Under the pieces are notes generated by a model that ran no database searches, was not told where the DNA came from, and saw only the letters and a program-made list of their open reading frames with translations. Below are positions 45,328-53,283 of a stretch of DNA of 64,000 nucleotides, piece after piece. Made by a program: the position numbers and the translations under genes. Numbering within the stretch: position 1 is the first letter of the stretch; every line of letters begins with the position of its first letter. Source of the DNA: UBA830 sp038146925 (GTDB lineage Bacteria; Pseudomonadota; Alphaproteobacteria; MPNO01; UBA830); NCBI GenBank assembly GCA_038146925.1, contig JAYQSP010000008.1:282983-346982 (forward strand), given 5' to 3'.

Positions 45328-45812
45328 TGCTGCGTATCAAACCGGATCAGAAAAAGCGCGTGACGCTGACCGTCAACGGCAAACAGGTGTCCGGCTTTGC
45401 CGAGCCGCGCCTGCTGCTGACCGACTTTCTGCGCCACGAACTGAACATGTATGGCACGCATGTCGGCTGCGAGCACGGCGTGTGCGGCGCCTGTACGATC
45501 ATCATCGACAATGTCGCGACGCGAAGCTGCCTGCGCTACGCAGTACAATGCGACGGCATGGAACTGCGCACCGTCGAAGGCCTCGCCGACGCGGACGGCA
45601 CTCTGAACGCGCTGCAAAAGGCGTTCAACGAGAACGGCGCGCTGCAGTGTGGCTTCTGCACGGCAGGTATCCTGATGTCGGCGACAAAATTCCTGCAGGA
45701 AAACCCTAAACCGACCCGTGAAGAGGTCGTCGACATGCTGTCGGGGCATATCTGCCGCTGTACCGGTTACGAGCAGATCGTGCGCGCGATCCTGCAGGCC
45801 GGCGGGCAATGA
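45327..45812 (+). CDS. Xanthine-oxidase-family [2Fe-2S] small subunit
   Basis: A 161-residue CoxS-like protein with both iron-sulfur sites. The plant-ferredoxin type has Cys48, Cys53, Cys56 and Cys68 (VGCEHGVCGACTIII...SC). The helical domain has Cys108, Cys111, Cys143 and Cys145 (LQCGFCTAGIL...HICRCTGYEQI). It wires the molybdenum centre to the FAD subunit. It overlaps the CoA ligase gene by 4 bases, which ties Mo hydroxylation to CoA activation in one transcript. Confidence 0.95.
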   Translation: MLRIKPDQKKRVTLTVNGKQVSGFAEPRLLLTDFLRHELNMYGTHVGCEHGVCGACTIIIDNVATRSCLRYAVQCDGMELRTVEGLADADGTLNALQKAFNENGALQCGFCTAGILMSATKFLQENPKPTREEVVDMLSGHICRCTGYEQIVRAILQAGGQ

Positions 45813-47353
45813 ATCTCGGCAAGGTTTTTTACCGCCAGATGCTGCGCGAAGGCAACGCGGAAGCGATTGTCGACGGTGATACCCGGAGGACCTATGCCGA
45901 CTGGTACGCGGAGATCTGCGCCGTCGCCGGCGGGCTGCAAACCCGCGGGTTGAGGCCAGGCGATCATTTCGTCGCCGTTCTCTCCAATCGCTACGAAACC
46001 GCGACCCTGTATTGGGCTTGTCAGATGCTGGGCGCCGTCTTCACGCCCTTCAACTGGCGCGCCAACGACGAGGAAGTTGCCTATGTGCTGGATGACGCCA
46101 ACGCGGCCGCCGTCGCTTTCGAGGAACGCTCGCAACTCGCGGTCGGCGCCGCGCTGGGCCAGGTCGCGGGCGCCGGGATCGTCACCTACGACATCGATAA
46201 AGGGGACTTCGCCACATTGCTAGAGTCGGACCCGGTCGACGAGCCGTCCGAGGTCGACGAGACCGAAATCTGCCTGATGCTCTATACGTCCGGCACGACG
46301 GGCAGGCCCAAGGGCGTGCCCCGGTCGCATCGCGCGGAACGTCTGGCGGCGACCCACTGCATCGCCCAGCTCTATTACCGGCACGGCGAATCGTCGCTCG
46401 GCGTCATGCCCATGTTCCACACCATGGGCGTAAGGTCGATGCTGATGTGCATGCTGCTCAACAGCAAGCTCGTCTGCCTGGCAGTCTGGGATGTCGAAAC
46501 CGCCATGCGGCTGATTCAAGACGAGAAGATAGAGACGCTGTTCCTGGTGCCAACCATGTTCCACGACATGCTGCATCACCCGAAAAGGCCGAGCTACGAT
46601 CTTTCGCCGGCAACGAACATCGGCTATGCGGGCATGGCGATGACGTCGGCGCTTACGGCGAAATGCGCGGAAGAATTCAAGCCGCGCCATTTCCATAACT
46701 TCTACGGCTCTAGCGAGATTTTCTGTTTTGCCGTCTGCGACCATGTGGCGGACAAACCCGGCTGTGCGGGGCGCGCCGGGATCGGCCAGATGCTTCGGAT
46801 TGTTGAACCCGACCCCGAAGGGGGCGGCGGTCCCGACGATATCGTCGCAGATGGCAAATCCGGCGAAATCATCGCGCCGATGGACGGTATGGAAGCGTTC
46901 GCCGGATACTGGAAACGCCCGGACGCGGACGCCAAATCCATCCGTGACGGATGGTATTTTACCGGCGATCTCGGCTATTTCGATGAAGACGGCGAACTCT
47001 ACGTTGTTGGCCGGGTCGACGACATGGTGATTTCGGGCGGCGAGAACATCTACCCGGAAGAAGTAGAGGACGTACTGGCGAAGTCGCCGCTGGTCGAGCA
47101 GGTGGCGGTGATCGGCCTGCCGGACGATCGCATGGGGGCGCGGATCGTCGCCTTCGTGGAACCGGCGTTGGCGGACTGCTCGGCGGAGGCGCTGGATGCC
47201 TGGTGCCTCGACAGCGCGCTGGCGCGGTTTAAACGGCCGCGCGCCTACGTCTTCGTCAAACGGATACCGCGTTCTGCCGCGGGCAAGCTGCTGCGCCGCT
47301 TTCTGCGCGACGGCGACTATGAACTGAACACCGAATTCGAAAGCACGCTCTAA
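45809..47353 (+). CDS. AMP-forming acyl-CoA ligase
   Basis: A 514-residue ANL-superfamily ligase. The phosphate loop is MLYTSGTTGRPKGVPRSH near residue 155, then NFYGSSEI, YFTGDLGYFDEDGELYVVGRVDDMVISGGENIYPEEVEDVL and the catalytic Lys in RSAAGKLLRRF near residue 493. It resembles crotonobetaine/carnitine and aryl-acid CoA ligases. Coupling to the Mo hydroxylase genes suggests that the hydroxylase substrate or product is a carboxylic acid carried as a CoA thioester. Confidence 0.92.
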   Translation: MNLGKVFYRQMLREGNAEAIVDGDTRRTYADWYAEICAVAGGLQTRGLRPGDHFVAVLSNRYETATLYWACQMLGAVFTPFNWRANDEEVAYVLDDANAAAVAFEERSQLAVGAALGQVAGAGIVTYDIDKGDFATLLESDPVDEPSEVDETEICLMLYTSGTTGRPKGVPRSHRAERLAATHCIAQLYYRHGESSLGVMPMFHTMGVRSMLMCMLLNSKLVCLAVWDVETAMRLIQDEKIETLFLVPTMFHDMLHHPKRPSYDLSPATNIGYAGMAMTSALTAKCAEEFKPRHFHNFYGSSEIFCFAVCDHVADKPGCAGRAGIGQMLRIVEPDPEGGGGPDDIVADGKSGEIIAPMDGMEAFAGYWKRPDADAKSIRDGWYFTGDLGYFDEDGELYVVGRVDDMVISGGENIYPEEVEDVLAKSPLVEQVAVIGLPDDRMGARIVAFVEPALADCSAEALDAWCLDSALARFKRPRAYVFVKRIPRSAAGKLLRRFLRDGDYELNTEFESTL

Positions 47354-47367
47354 CCAGGGAAAGAAAA

Positions 47368-48183
47368 ATGGCAGAGAAAAATTACGCGCAGCAGCGCGCC
47401 TCGATCCTCGAAAACCTCGACGGACTTCGCGTCGACGTCGATGCGGACAAGCGTATCGGCTATCTGATCCTCGACCGCGAACCGCTGAACATCGTGTCCT
47501 ATACGGGCCGCCAGCAGATCCGCGCCATCATCGAGGAGATGGACGAGGACGACGATATCGGCGTGATCGTGATCAAGGGCGCCAACGGCGTGTATACCTC
47601 CGGCGGCGACGTGAAGGCGTTCCCTGACATTCCGAAAAACAAGATGTCCGACCTGCACTGGAACATCGGTGCGCCGGAACGGGCCGAGAAACCGGTGATC
47701 GTGGCGATGGAAAAATACGCCTTCGGCGTCGGTTTCGAGCTCGCCATGGCGTGCGATTTCCGGTTTGCCACGAAGGATACGCTGGTGGGGCTGCCGGAAA
47801 GCTCGCTCGGCCAGATGCCGGGCTCCGGCGGCAGCGTCCGCGTCGCCCGCATCGCGGGGCTGACGCGCGCGAAGGACATGGTAATGCTTGGCACGCGTAT
47901 TCCGGCCCCGAAAGCGCATGACTGGGGGCTTCTGACGGATGTCGCTGACGACGCCGACGGCCTGCAGGAGATGGTCGAGGAGTACGCCGCCAAGCTGAAC
48001 GCCCTGTCGCCGATTGCGCTGGCGTCGCTGAAAAAAGTGCTCAATTCCGCTTATGACGCACCGCTCAAGACGTCGCTTGAGGTCGAGGGGCATTCCTACG
48101 AGAAGCTGCGCTGGACCCACGACTATTCGGAAGGCATCGCCGCATTTACTCAACGCCGCAAGGCCGAGTTCAAGGGGGAATAG
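47368..48183 (+). CDS. Enoyl-CoA hydratase/isomerase family protein
   Basis: A 271-residue crotonase. Oxyanion-hole segments are NGVYTSGGDVKAFPDI and EKYAFGVGFELAMACDFRFA; the catalytic Glu is in VGLPESSLGQMPGSGGSVRVARIAG. The long N-terminus and SPIALASLKKVLNSAYDAPLKTSLEVE resemble hydratases acting on alicyclic or aromatic-derived CoA esters. It follows the ligase by 14 bases, so CoA chemistry continues within the operon. Confidence 0.9.
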   Translation: MAEKNYAQQRASILENLDGLRVDVDADKRIGYLILDREPLNIVSYTGRQQIRAIIEEMDEDDDIGVIVIKGANGVYTSGGDVKAFPDIPKNKMSDLHWNIGAPERAEKPVIVAMEKYAFGVGFELAMACDFRFATKDTLVGLPESSLGQMPGSGGSVRVARIAGLTRAKDMVMLGTRIPAPKAHDWGLLTDVADDADGLQEMVEEYAAKLNALSPIALASLKKVLNSAYDAPLKTSLEVEGHSYEKLRWTHDYSEGIAAFTQRRKAEFKGE

Positions 48184-48248
48184 TCGCCCGGCGGTGCGCC
48201 TTCATCGGCTCTGGCAGATCACTGCAAAACCAGACAGGAGAGTATTCC

Positions 48249-48662
48249 ATGCCTGCCAAGAGAGAAAATTTCGTTCCCGATACCGTCTACTCTCGCGAGG
48301 TCGACGGTAAGGCCATGTTTCCGACCGCCGTTTCGGTGGAAGGCAAGCGCATGATTTTCCTGTCCGGCCAGCTGGCCTGGGACAAGGACGGCAATACGGT
48401 GGGGAAGGGTGACATGCGGGCCCAATTCGAACAGGTCGGCGAGAACCTGAAGAACGGCCTCAAAGCGGCGGGCGCGTCGCTTGCGGATGTCGTGAAAGCA
48501 GTGACGTATGTTATCGACATGGCTGCGTTTTTCGAGTGTGACGATATCCGCCAGAAATATTTCGGCCCCGGCTGGCCGACCTCGACCACGTTCGAGGTCT
48601 GCCGCCTCGCCCATCCCGACATGATGATCGAAATCGACATGATCGCGGTGGTGGATGACTGA
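48249..48662 (+). CDS. RidA-family protein with conserved Arg
   Basis: A 137-residue Rid protein: AVSVEGKRMIFLSGQLAWDKDGNTVGKGDMRAQFEQVGENLKNGLKAAG, then VVKAVTYVIDM and VCRLAHPDMMIEIDMIAVVDD. The Arg in CRLAHP keeps the imine-binding position, so enamine/imine hydrolysis is plausible. A GGAGAG lies 5 bases before the start. The 65-base gap after the crotonase may allow a separate promoter, but direction and spacing fit the same operon. Confidence 0.88.
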   Translation: MPAKRENFVPDTVYSREVDGKAMFPTAVSVEGKRMIFLSGQLAWDKDGNTVGKGDMRAQFEQVGENLKNGLKAAGASLADVVKAVTYVIDMAAFFECDDIRQKYFGPGWPTSTTFEVCRLAHPDMMIEIDMIAVVDD

Positions 48663-48679
48663 GTCCGGCCGGTTCGTCT

Positions 48680-49393
48680 CTAATTCGCCGCCTGCTGCCA
48701 GTCCGGCATGCGATCTGCGATCTCCAGGATCAGTTTCTTGACGATGGCGTCGGCGAACGACCGGCGGTCACTCGCCTGGATCACGAACGACCGCGGGCCG
48801 CCGGTAATACTTCGCTTGAAGTATTCCGGCAGGTCCGGCATAGCCGGGCGTTCGATAACCAGGCCGTTGATCGTAAATCCCTTGGCCAGCGCGTCGGCGC
48901 GGGCGTCCTCCACCGCGATCAGGCCTGTGGTATCCGGCCCGTCGCCGGACACGTCGATCACCTTGCGCGTGCCGTCGAAGCTGTTTTCCAGCGTCGATTT
49001 GGTGGCGAAAGCGACGGCGTCGCCGATGGCGTTGCCGCCGGAGCAGAATTCCCGCGGCGCGGCGACGATTTTCGCGCCCGCCGCTGCGGCCGACGCGCGG
49101 TCCGATATCTTCACCCAGTTCAGCCACTGCCAGATGCAGCCATCCGCCGCGAATTCGATGTAGGACACCGCGATCGAGCGCAGGAAGCCGCTATCGATCG
49201 CTTTCAGCACATCCGGGTTGACCAGCGCGTTGGCGTAACCTTGCCGTTGCAGTTGCATCTCTTCCTGATCGATCGAGCCGGAAGCGTCGACGACGAAGGA
49301 AAGTTCCAGATCGACGGATGTTTTGCGTTGCGCCTCCGCCGGCGATGTGAGTAAAGCGATGCCGGCGATCAGAGCGAAGAGGGTGTTTTTCAT
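48680..49393 (-). CDS. DUF1194 protein with von Willebrand A-like domain, exported
   Basis: A 237-residue secreted protein. The signal peptide MKNTLFALIAGIALLTSPAEAQ is followed by VDLELSFVVDASGSID, the MIDAS metal site DxSxS at residues 36-40. GYANALVNPDVLKAI and VIDVSGDGPDTTGLIAVEDARADALAKGFTINGLVIE complete the vWA-like fold. DUF1194 proteins are periplasmic and of unknown role. The gene's first 4 bases overlap the stop of the RidA-like gene upstream. Confidence 0.9.
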   Translation of the reverse strand: MKNTLFALIAGIALLTSPAEAQRKTSVDLELSFVVDASGSIDQEEMQLQRQGYANALVNPDVLKAIDSGFLRSIAVSYIEFAADGCIWQWLNWVKISDRASAAAAGAKIVAAPREFCSGGNAIGDAVAFATKSTLENSFDGTRKVIDVSGDGPDTTGLIAVEDARADALAKGFTINGLVIERPAMPDLPEYFKRSITGGPRSFVIQASDRRSFADAIVKKLILEIADRMPDWQQAAN

Positions 49394-49779
49394 TCGGGGC
49401 CAGCCGCGAAGACCTCGACCTCGACCAGCATTTCCGGCTGCGCCAGCGCCGAGATGAACAACAGGGTAGAGGTTGGGTTATGATCGCCGAGATACCTGTC
49501 CCGGATGGCGAAATGGGCGTCCCGGTGGCGGGGATCAGTCAGGTATTGCACGACCTTGTAGATGTTCTCGATCCCCATATCGTGGGCTTCCAGACATTTC
49601 AGGCAGTTTGCCCAGGCGGCTTCCGACTGCGCCTCGATCCCGTCGGGGATGCTGCCGTCCGGCAGGGTACCCACCTGTCCGGAAACGCTCAGCAGTTTGT
49701 AGCCGGACGGCACCGTCATCGTGTGAATGTATTTGCGGACGGGCGGGGCGACGCCCTCCGGGTTCATCGGGTTGAACAT
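49390..49779 (-). CDS. RidA-family protein lacking the catalytic Arg
   Basis: A 129-residue Rid protein (YIHTMTVPSGYKLLSVSGQVGTLPDGSIPDGIEAQSEAAWANCLKCLEAH, then LTDPRHRDAHFAIRDRYLG and EMLVEVEVFAAG). At the Arg position it reads ALAQP. It is therefore unlikely to have the classic deaminase activity. It lies between the serine-less hydrolase-fold gene (11 bases) and the DUF1194 gene (4-base overlap), all in one reverse-strand unit. Confidence 0.87.
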   Translation of the reverse strand: MFNPMNPEGVAPPVRKYIHTMTVPSGYKLLSVSGQVGTLPDGSIPDGIEAQSEAAWANCLKCLEAHDMGIENIYKVVQYLTDPRHRDAHFAIRDRYLGDHNPTSTLLFISALAQPEMLVEVEVFAAGPE

Positions 49780-49790
49780 GGGCTAATCTC

Positions 49791-50585
49791 CTAAAGCGAG
49801 GCGAAAAAACTGAGCAGGGCGTGATCGTAGGCCGCCGGGTTGGCGATGTTGCAGATATGACCGGCATCGGGCAATTCGACGTGCTGGCCGTCCTGAACCG
49901 TTTGCGCCATCTGGCGCATCACGTCCGTTGGCCCGCCGATGAAATCCAGCGCGCCGGACACGAAGAGGGCCGGCATCCGGATTTCCGCCAGACGGTCGCC
50001 GAAACCGACCGATAGCAGCGCCTGAATGCAGCCGTGATATCCGTCCAGCGAGGTGCGCAGGATCATCGCCCGAATGTCTTCCATCTTTTCCGGGTTGGCT
50101 TCCCGATAGGCATCCGGAAACCAGCGCGTGGCGGTGATATCGGCGATGCTTTCAATACCCCCGGCAGCCGATTTTTCCAGCATCGGCGGCCAGATCGCCT
50201 GGTATTCCGGCACCAGTTCGACACGGCAGGCTGTCGGCACGATAGCCGACACGATTCGGGGGAAGCGCAGCGCCAGTGCAACGGTGGTCATCCCGCCCAG
50301 TCCGATTCCGACCACATGGGTACGCTCGATGCCGAGTTCCTTCCAGACGCCCGCCACGTCGTCGGTCAGCTGTTCGAAGCTGTACGGCGCAGGCGTTGCG
50401 TCCGATCCGCCATGCCCGCGGGAATCCATACGCAGCAGACGATGTTTCTCGCCCAACGCCGCGACATGGTCGTCCCACATGGTGGTGTCGTTGGTGATGC
50501 CGGTGATGAAGGTCACCCACGGCGCGCCTTCGGGGCCGTCGATTTCGACGTTGATGTTTATGCCGTTGGACTCGACTAGCGTCAC
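49791..50585 (-). CDS. Alpha/beta-hydrolase-fold protein without nucleophilic Ser
   Basis: A 264-residue protein closely resembling 3-oxoadipate enol-lactonase-like hydrolases: PWVTFITGITNDTTMWDDHV, MDSRGHGGSDATPAPYSFEQLTDDV and LFVSGALDFIGGPTDVMRQMA, with DAGHICNIANPAAY for the His. The nucleophile elbow, normally GHSLGG, reads VVGIGLGG, so Gly95 replaces Ser. The codon is GGA, not reachable from TCN by one change. The fold is thus probably non-hydrolytic or uses another residue. It is the first gene of a three-gene reverse unit. Confidence 0.88.
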   Translation of the reverse strand: MTLVESNGININVEIDGPEGAPWVTFITGITNDTTMWDDHVAALGEKHRLLRMDSRGHGGSDATPAPYSFEQLTDDVAGVWKELGIERTHVVGIGLGGMTTVALALRFPRIVSAIVPTACRVELVPEYQAIWPPMLEKSAAGGIESIADITATRWFPDAYREANPEKMEDIRAMILRTSLDGYHGCIQALLSVGFGDRLAEIRMPALFVSGALDFIGGPTDVMRQMAQTVQDGQHVELPDAGHICNIANPAAYDHALLSFFASL

Positions 50586-50689
50586 GGGGCGTCCTCTTGT
50601 GTCAGGCAGCGATTGTACTGGCGTCGCGACTCGGATAATAGATGGGCCGACGAAGATCCGACGCAGTTATCCACACAACCGGACCGGCA

Positions 50690-51226
50690 ATGGCAACAAC
50701 GAAAAAGAAGGCGGCGGCGAAATGGCCGGCGCAGATTTTCAAGACCCTGAAAGACGCCGATATCGCCCAGGTTTCCTATGTGCCCGACGCAGGGCATGCG
50801 GAACTGATCAAGGCCTGCCTGGCGGACAACCGCATCAAGACGACGCGCCTGACGACCGAGGAAGAAGGAATCGCGCTTTCCCTCGGCGCCTGGCTGGGCG
50901 GCGACCGCAGCGCGCTGCTGATGCAATCTTCGGGCGTCGGCAACTGCATCAACATGCTGTCGATCATTCAGGAAACGCGTTCGCCGCTGCTGATGCTGGT
51001 GACGATGCGCGGCGAATGGGGCGAATTCAATCCGTGGCAGATTCCCATGGGGCAGGGCACGGCCAGGGCGCTGGAAGATGCCGGCATGATCGTCTATCAC
51101 GTCGATGACGCGGACGATCTGGCGGATACGATCTACGCTGCCTCCCAGATCGCTTTCAATTCCTACAGACCGGTCGCCGTGCTGATCGGCCAGAAGGTAA
51201 TCGGGTTCAAGGACTGGCGGAAATAA
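50690..51226 (+). CDS. ThDP-dependent decarboxylase, alpha subunit (sulfo/phosphonopyruvate type)
   Basis: A 178-residue ThDP pyrimidine-binding half. VSYVPDAGHAELIKACLADNRIKTTRLTTEEEGIALSLGAWLGGDRSALLMQSSGVGNCINML includes the catalytic Glu near residues 57-59 that activates the cofactor. The separate alpha and beta chains match sulfopyruvate decarboxylase ComD/ComE and related phosphonopyruvate enzymes. The start at 50690 follows ACCGGCA with no strong ribosome site; an ATG at 50642 is in frame but poorer by homology. The stop overlaps the next start as TAATG. Confidence 0.85.
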   Translation: MATTKKKAAAKWPAQIFKTLKDADIAQVSYVPDAGHAELIKACLADNRIKTTRLTTEEEGIALSLGAWLGGDRSALLMQSSGVGNCINMLSIIQETRSPLLMLVTMRGEWGEFNPWQIPMGQGTARALEDAGMIVYHVDDADDLADTIYAASQIAFNSYRPVAVLIGQKVIGFKDWRK

Positions 51227-51825
51227 TGGCGGCAAAAAAGAAAATCACTCTCAACCGGCGCGACGTCGTTTCCCGCATCGTCCGCGATCGGGGCGATGTG
51301 CTGATCGTCACCGGGCTCGGCTCGACCACGTGGGACGCGGCTGCCGCCGGCGATCATCCGAACAACTTCTATTTGTGGGGCGGCATGGGCGGCGCGGCTG
51401 TCACCGGTCTCGGCCTGGCGCGTGCGCAACCCGATCGCCGCGTGATCGTGCTGACCGGCGACGGCGAAATGCTGATGGGGATCGGTAGTCTGGCGACGAT
51501 CGGCGTTGCGGCACCGAAGAACCTTGCGGTCTGTGTGATCGACAATCAGCATTACGGCGAAACCGGCATGCAGGAAACCCACACCGGACACGGCGTGGAT
51601 CTTGCCGCCATGGCCGCCGCGGCGGGATTTGCACATACCGGGACGGCGTGGACCAAGAAAGACGTCGAGGCCGTCATCCCGCATCTCTATGAAACAGAAG
51701 GGCCGGTTTTCATCGATATCAAGGTGAACACGGATTACGTGCCCATGGTTCTGCCCCTGCGCGACGGCACGGCGATCCGAGGCCGCTTCCGCGAAGCCGT
51801 TCTCGGCGATCGGGCGCACGATTAA
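51226..51825 (+). CDS. ThDP-dependent decarboxylase, beta subunit
   Basis: A 199-residue ThDP diphosphate-binding half. The cofactor motif is GDGEMLMG starting at residue 78 with Asn107 in VIDNQHYGETG; GGMGGAAVTGLGLARA precedes it. It completes the enzyme begun by the upstream gene. The reaction would be non-oxidative decarboxylation of a 2-oxo acid to an aldehyde, which the aldehyde dehydrogenase at 53284 could oxidise. The natural acid may be sulfopyruvate, phosphonopyruvate or an aryl-2-oxo acid; sequence alone does not decide. Confidence 0.87.
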   Translation: MAAKKKITLNRRDVVSRIVRDRGDVLIVTGLGSTTWDAAAAGDHPNNFYLWGGMGGAAVTGLGLARAQPDRRVIVLTGDGEMLMGIGSLATIGVAAPKNLAVCVIDNQHYGETGMQETHTGHGVDLAAMAAAAGFAHTGTAWTKKDVEAVIPHLYETEGPVFIDIKVNTDYVPMVLPLRDGTAIRGRFREAVLGDRAHD

Positions 51826-51843
51826 ACCCATCGTCCTTCCCGC

Positions 51844-52743
51844 ATGATCGACCGCCGCGCCCTTGTCGGCATGGCCCTGGTCTGTTCCGCCGCCAGCATC
51901 GGCGGGCTGACGGTGGTCATGACGCGATTTGTTATTCCGGAAACCGACCCGTTTACGCTTGCCAGCGTGAGGTATCTGCTGGCCTCTTTGTGTCTGATCG
52001 TGCTGGTGCTTTACCAGGGGCGACGGTTTCGCGTCGATCCCAGGGACCGCCTCGGGCTGATTTTACTTGCTCTGATTTTTTTTGCCGCGTTTCCGTTTTT
52101 GTTCGCACGCGCGCTGGAGGACACCACGTCGGCGCGCGGCGCGCTGATCTATGCCTGCATGCCGCTGGTTACCATGTCGCTGGCGGCGATGTTCCGGATC
52201 GAACGTATTACGTCCTGGAAGTTTCTTGGAGTCGTCCTGGCGATCGCCGGTGTCTGGTCCGCCATCGGGCTGGATGTCGATGCGCCGCCCAATGCTTTGC
52301 GTGGCGACATTATTATGGCGCTCGGTACAGCCTTCTCGGCCGCCTACACTGCGTTCGCGAAACGATACGTGATGAAATACGACGGGGTCGCCATGACGGC
52401 CTGGTCGATGCTGCTCGGTTCCGGGGCGTTGTTCATCCTCGCCATGGTATTCGGAAGTCCGTTCTCCGGATCGCTGGATCTGAGCCTCCGGGGATGGGGC
52501 GCGTTCCTGTTTCTGGCCCTGCCCGGTGGCGCGCTGATGATGTGGTGCTTTATCAGCGGCTACCGGCTCGTGACGCCGACGCAGGCGGCGATCGCGGTCG
52601 GCTGCAATCCGTTGACGGCCATTGCGTTCGCGGCCTGGGTGCTGAGCGAACCCATCGGTTGGGGCAGTGCGATCGGTTTTGCGCTGGTCATGTCGGCGGT
52701 GTTCTGCGCCAACCGGCGACCGGCCGGTAAGGCTGTTTCATAA
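51844..52743 (+). CDS. DMT-family (EamA) transporter
   Basis: A 299-residue membrane protein with about ten helices in two EamA repeats (ALVCSAASIGGLTVVMTRFVIPETDPFTLASVRYLLASL, then IIMALGTAFSAAYTAFAKRYVMKYDGVAMTAWSMLLGSGALFIL). The closing GYRLVTPTQAAIAVGCNPLTAIAFAAWVLSEPIGW is typical of the family. Drug/metabolite transporters export or import small organic molecules. It begins 18 bases after the decarboxylase beta gene and is probably in the same transcript. It is intact, unlike the EamA remnant at 12190. Confidence 0.92.
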   Translation: MIDRRALVGMALVCSAASIGGLTVVMTRFVIPETDPFTLASVRYLLASLCLIVLVLYQGRRFRVDPRDRLGLILLALIFFAAFPFLFARALEDTTSARGALIYACMPLVTMSLAAMFRIERITSWKFLGVVLAIAGVWSAIGLDVDAPPNALRGDIIMALGTAFSAAYTAFAKRYVMKYDGVAMTAWSMLLGSGALFILAMVFGSPFSGSLDLSLRGWGAFLFLALPGGALMMWCFISGYRLVTPTQAAIAVGCNPLTAIAFAAWVLSEPIGWGSAIGFALVMSAVFCANRRPAGKAVS

Positions 52744-52868
52744 GCGGTTCGACTGTCCGCTCTTCACCTTTTCTTAATCTTGGGCGGGTATTCCGCACTC
52801 ATTATTCAACGTGCTCGGGTAGTGAGCGTAATTCCCAACATCCTGTAACCCATGGAAGGAGCCATGGC

Positions 52869-53138
52869 ATGGCGACCAGAACCGCTGTGAAGAAAAAGCC
52901 TGCCGCCAAGAAAACGGCACCGAAGAAAACCGTCGCCCGCAAGACGGTTGCGAAGAAGAAACCTGTTGCGAAGAAGGCTGCGCCCAAGAAGACGGTATCC
53001 ACGAAGAAGCCGGCCGCGAAGAAAGCCGCGCCGAAGAAGACCGTTGCGCGGAAGAAGCCCGCAGCCAAGAAGACGGTTGCCCGCAAGACTCCTGCGCGTC
53101 GCAAGACGGCTCGCCGGACAATGCGCCGCGCTGCGTAA
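52869..53138 (+). CDS. H1-like Lys/Ala-rich basic protein
   Basis: An 89-residue protein made almost wholly of Lys, Ala, Pro, Thr, Arg and Val in AAKK/APKK/VARK units, ending in an Arg-rich tail (RRKTARRTMRRAA). This is the composition of bacterial histone H1-like proteins and of the C-terminal tails of HU-like proteins. It should bind DNA or RNA without a folded domain. The start follows AAGGAG. A strong terminator follows, so the gene forms its own transcript. The DNA repeats are a result of codon repetition, not a separate repeat element. Confidence 0.85.
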   Translation: MATRTAVKKKPAAKKTAPKKTVARKTVAKKKPVAKKAAPKKTVSTKKPAAKKAAPKKTVARKKPAAKKTVARKTPARRKTARRTMRRAA

Positions 53139-53167
53139 ATCCGACATACCGGCCAGGCGCCGGAACG

Positions 53168-53198
53168 AAAAACGGCGGCCTTCGGGTCGCCGTTTTTT
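53168..53198 (+). terminator. Rho-independent terminator after the H1-like gene
   Basis: A stem of about 10 bp (AAAAACGGCG/CGCCGTTTTT) is extended by inner pairs to a C(TTCG)G tetraloop and is followed by a T-run. It is symmetric enough to work in either direction. Confidence 0.93.
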
Positions 53199-53283
53199 AT
53201 TGTCCGCGACATTCTTGCCCTTGGTCGGAGGCATCGGATACCCTCGCCGCAAATCGAAGCGGGCAATCAGGAGAGGGACGATC

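Noticed and set aside
41456..45812. Aerobic CO dehydrogenase (coxMSL)
   Set aside because: The active-site loop AYRCSFR is missing, the gene order is large-medium-small, and the neighbours are CoA enzymes. Only family-level assignment is justified.
52869..53138. Regular short DNA repeats that could suggest a CRISPR or satellite array
   Set aside because: They are in frame and encode Lys/Ala motifs, with no fixed spacers; they are part of the H1-like gene.
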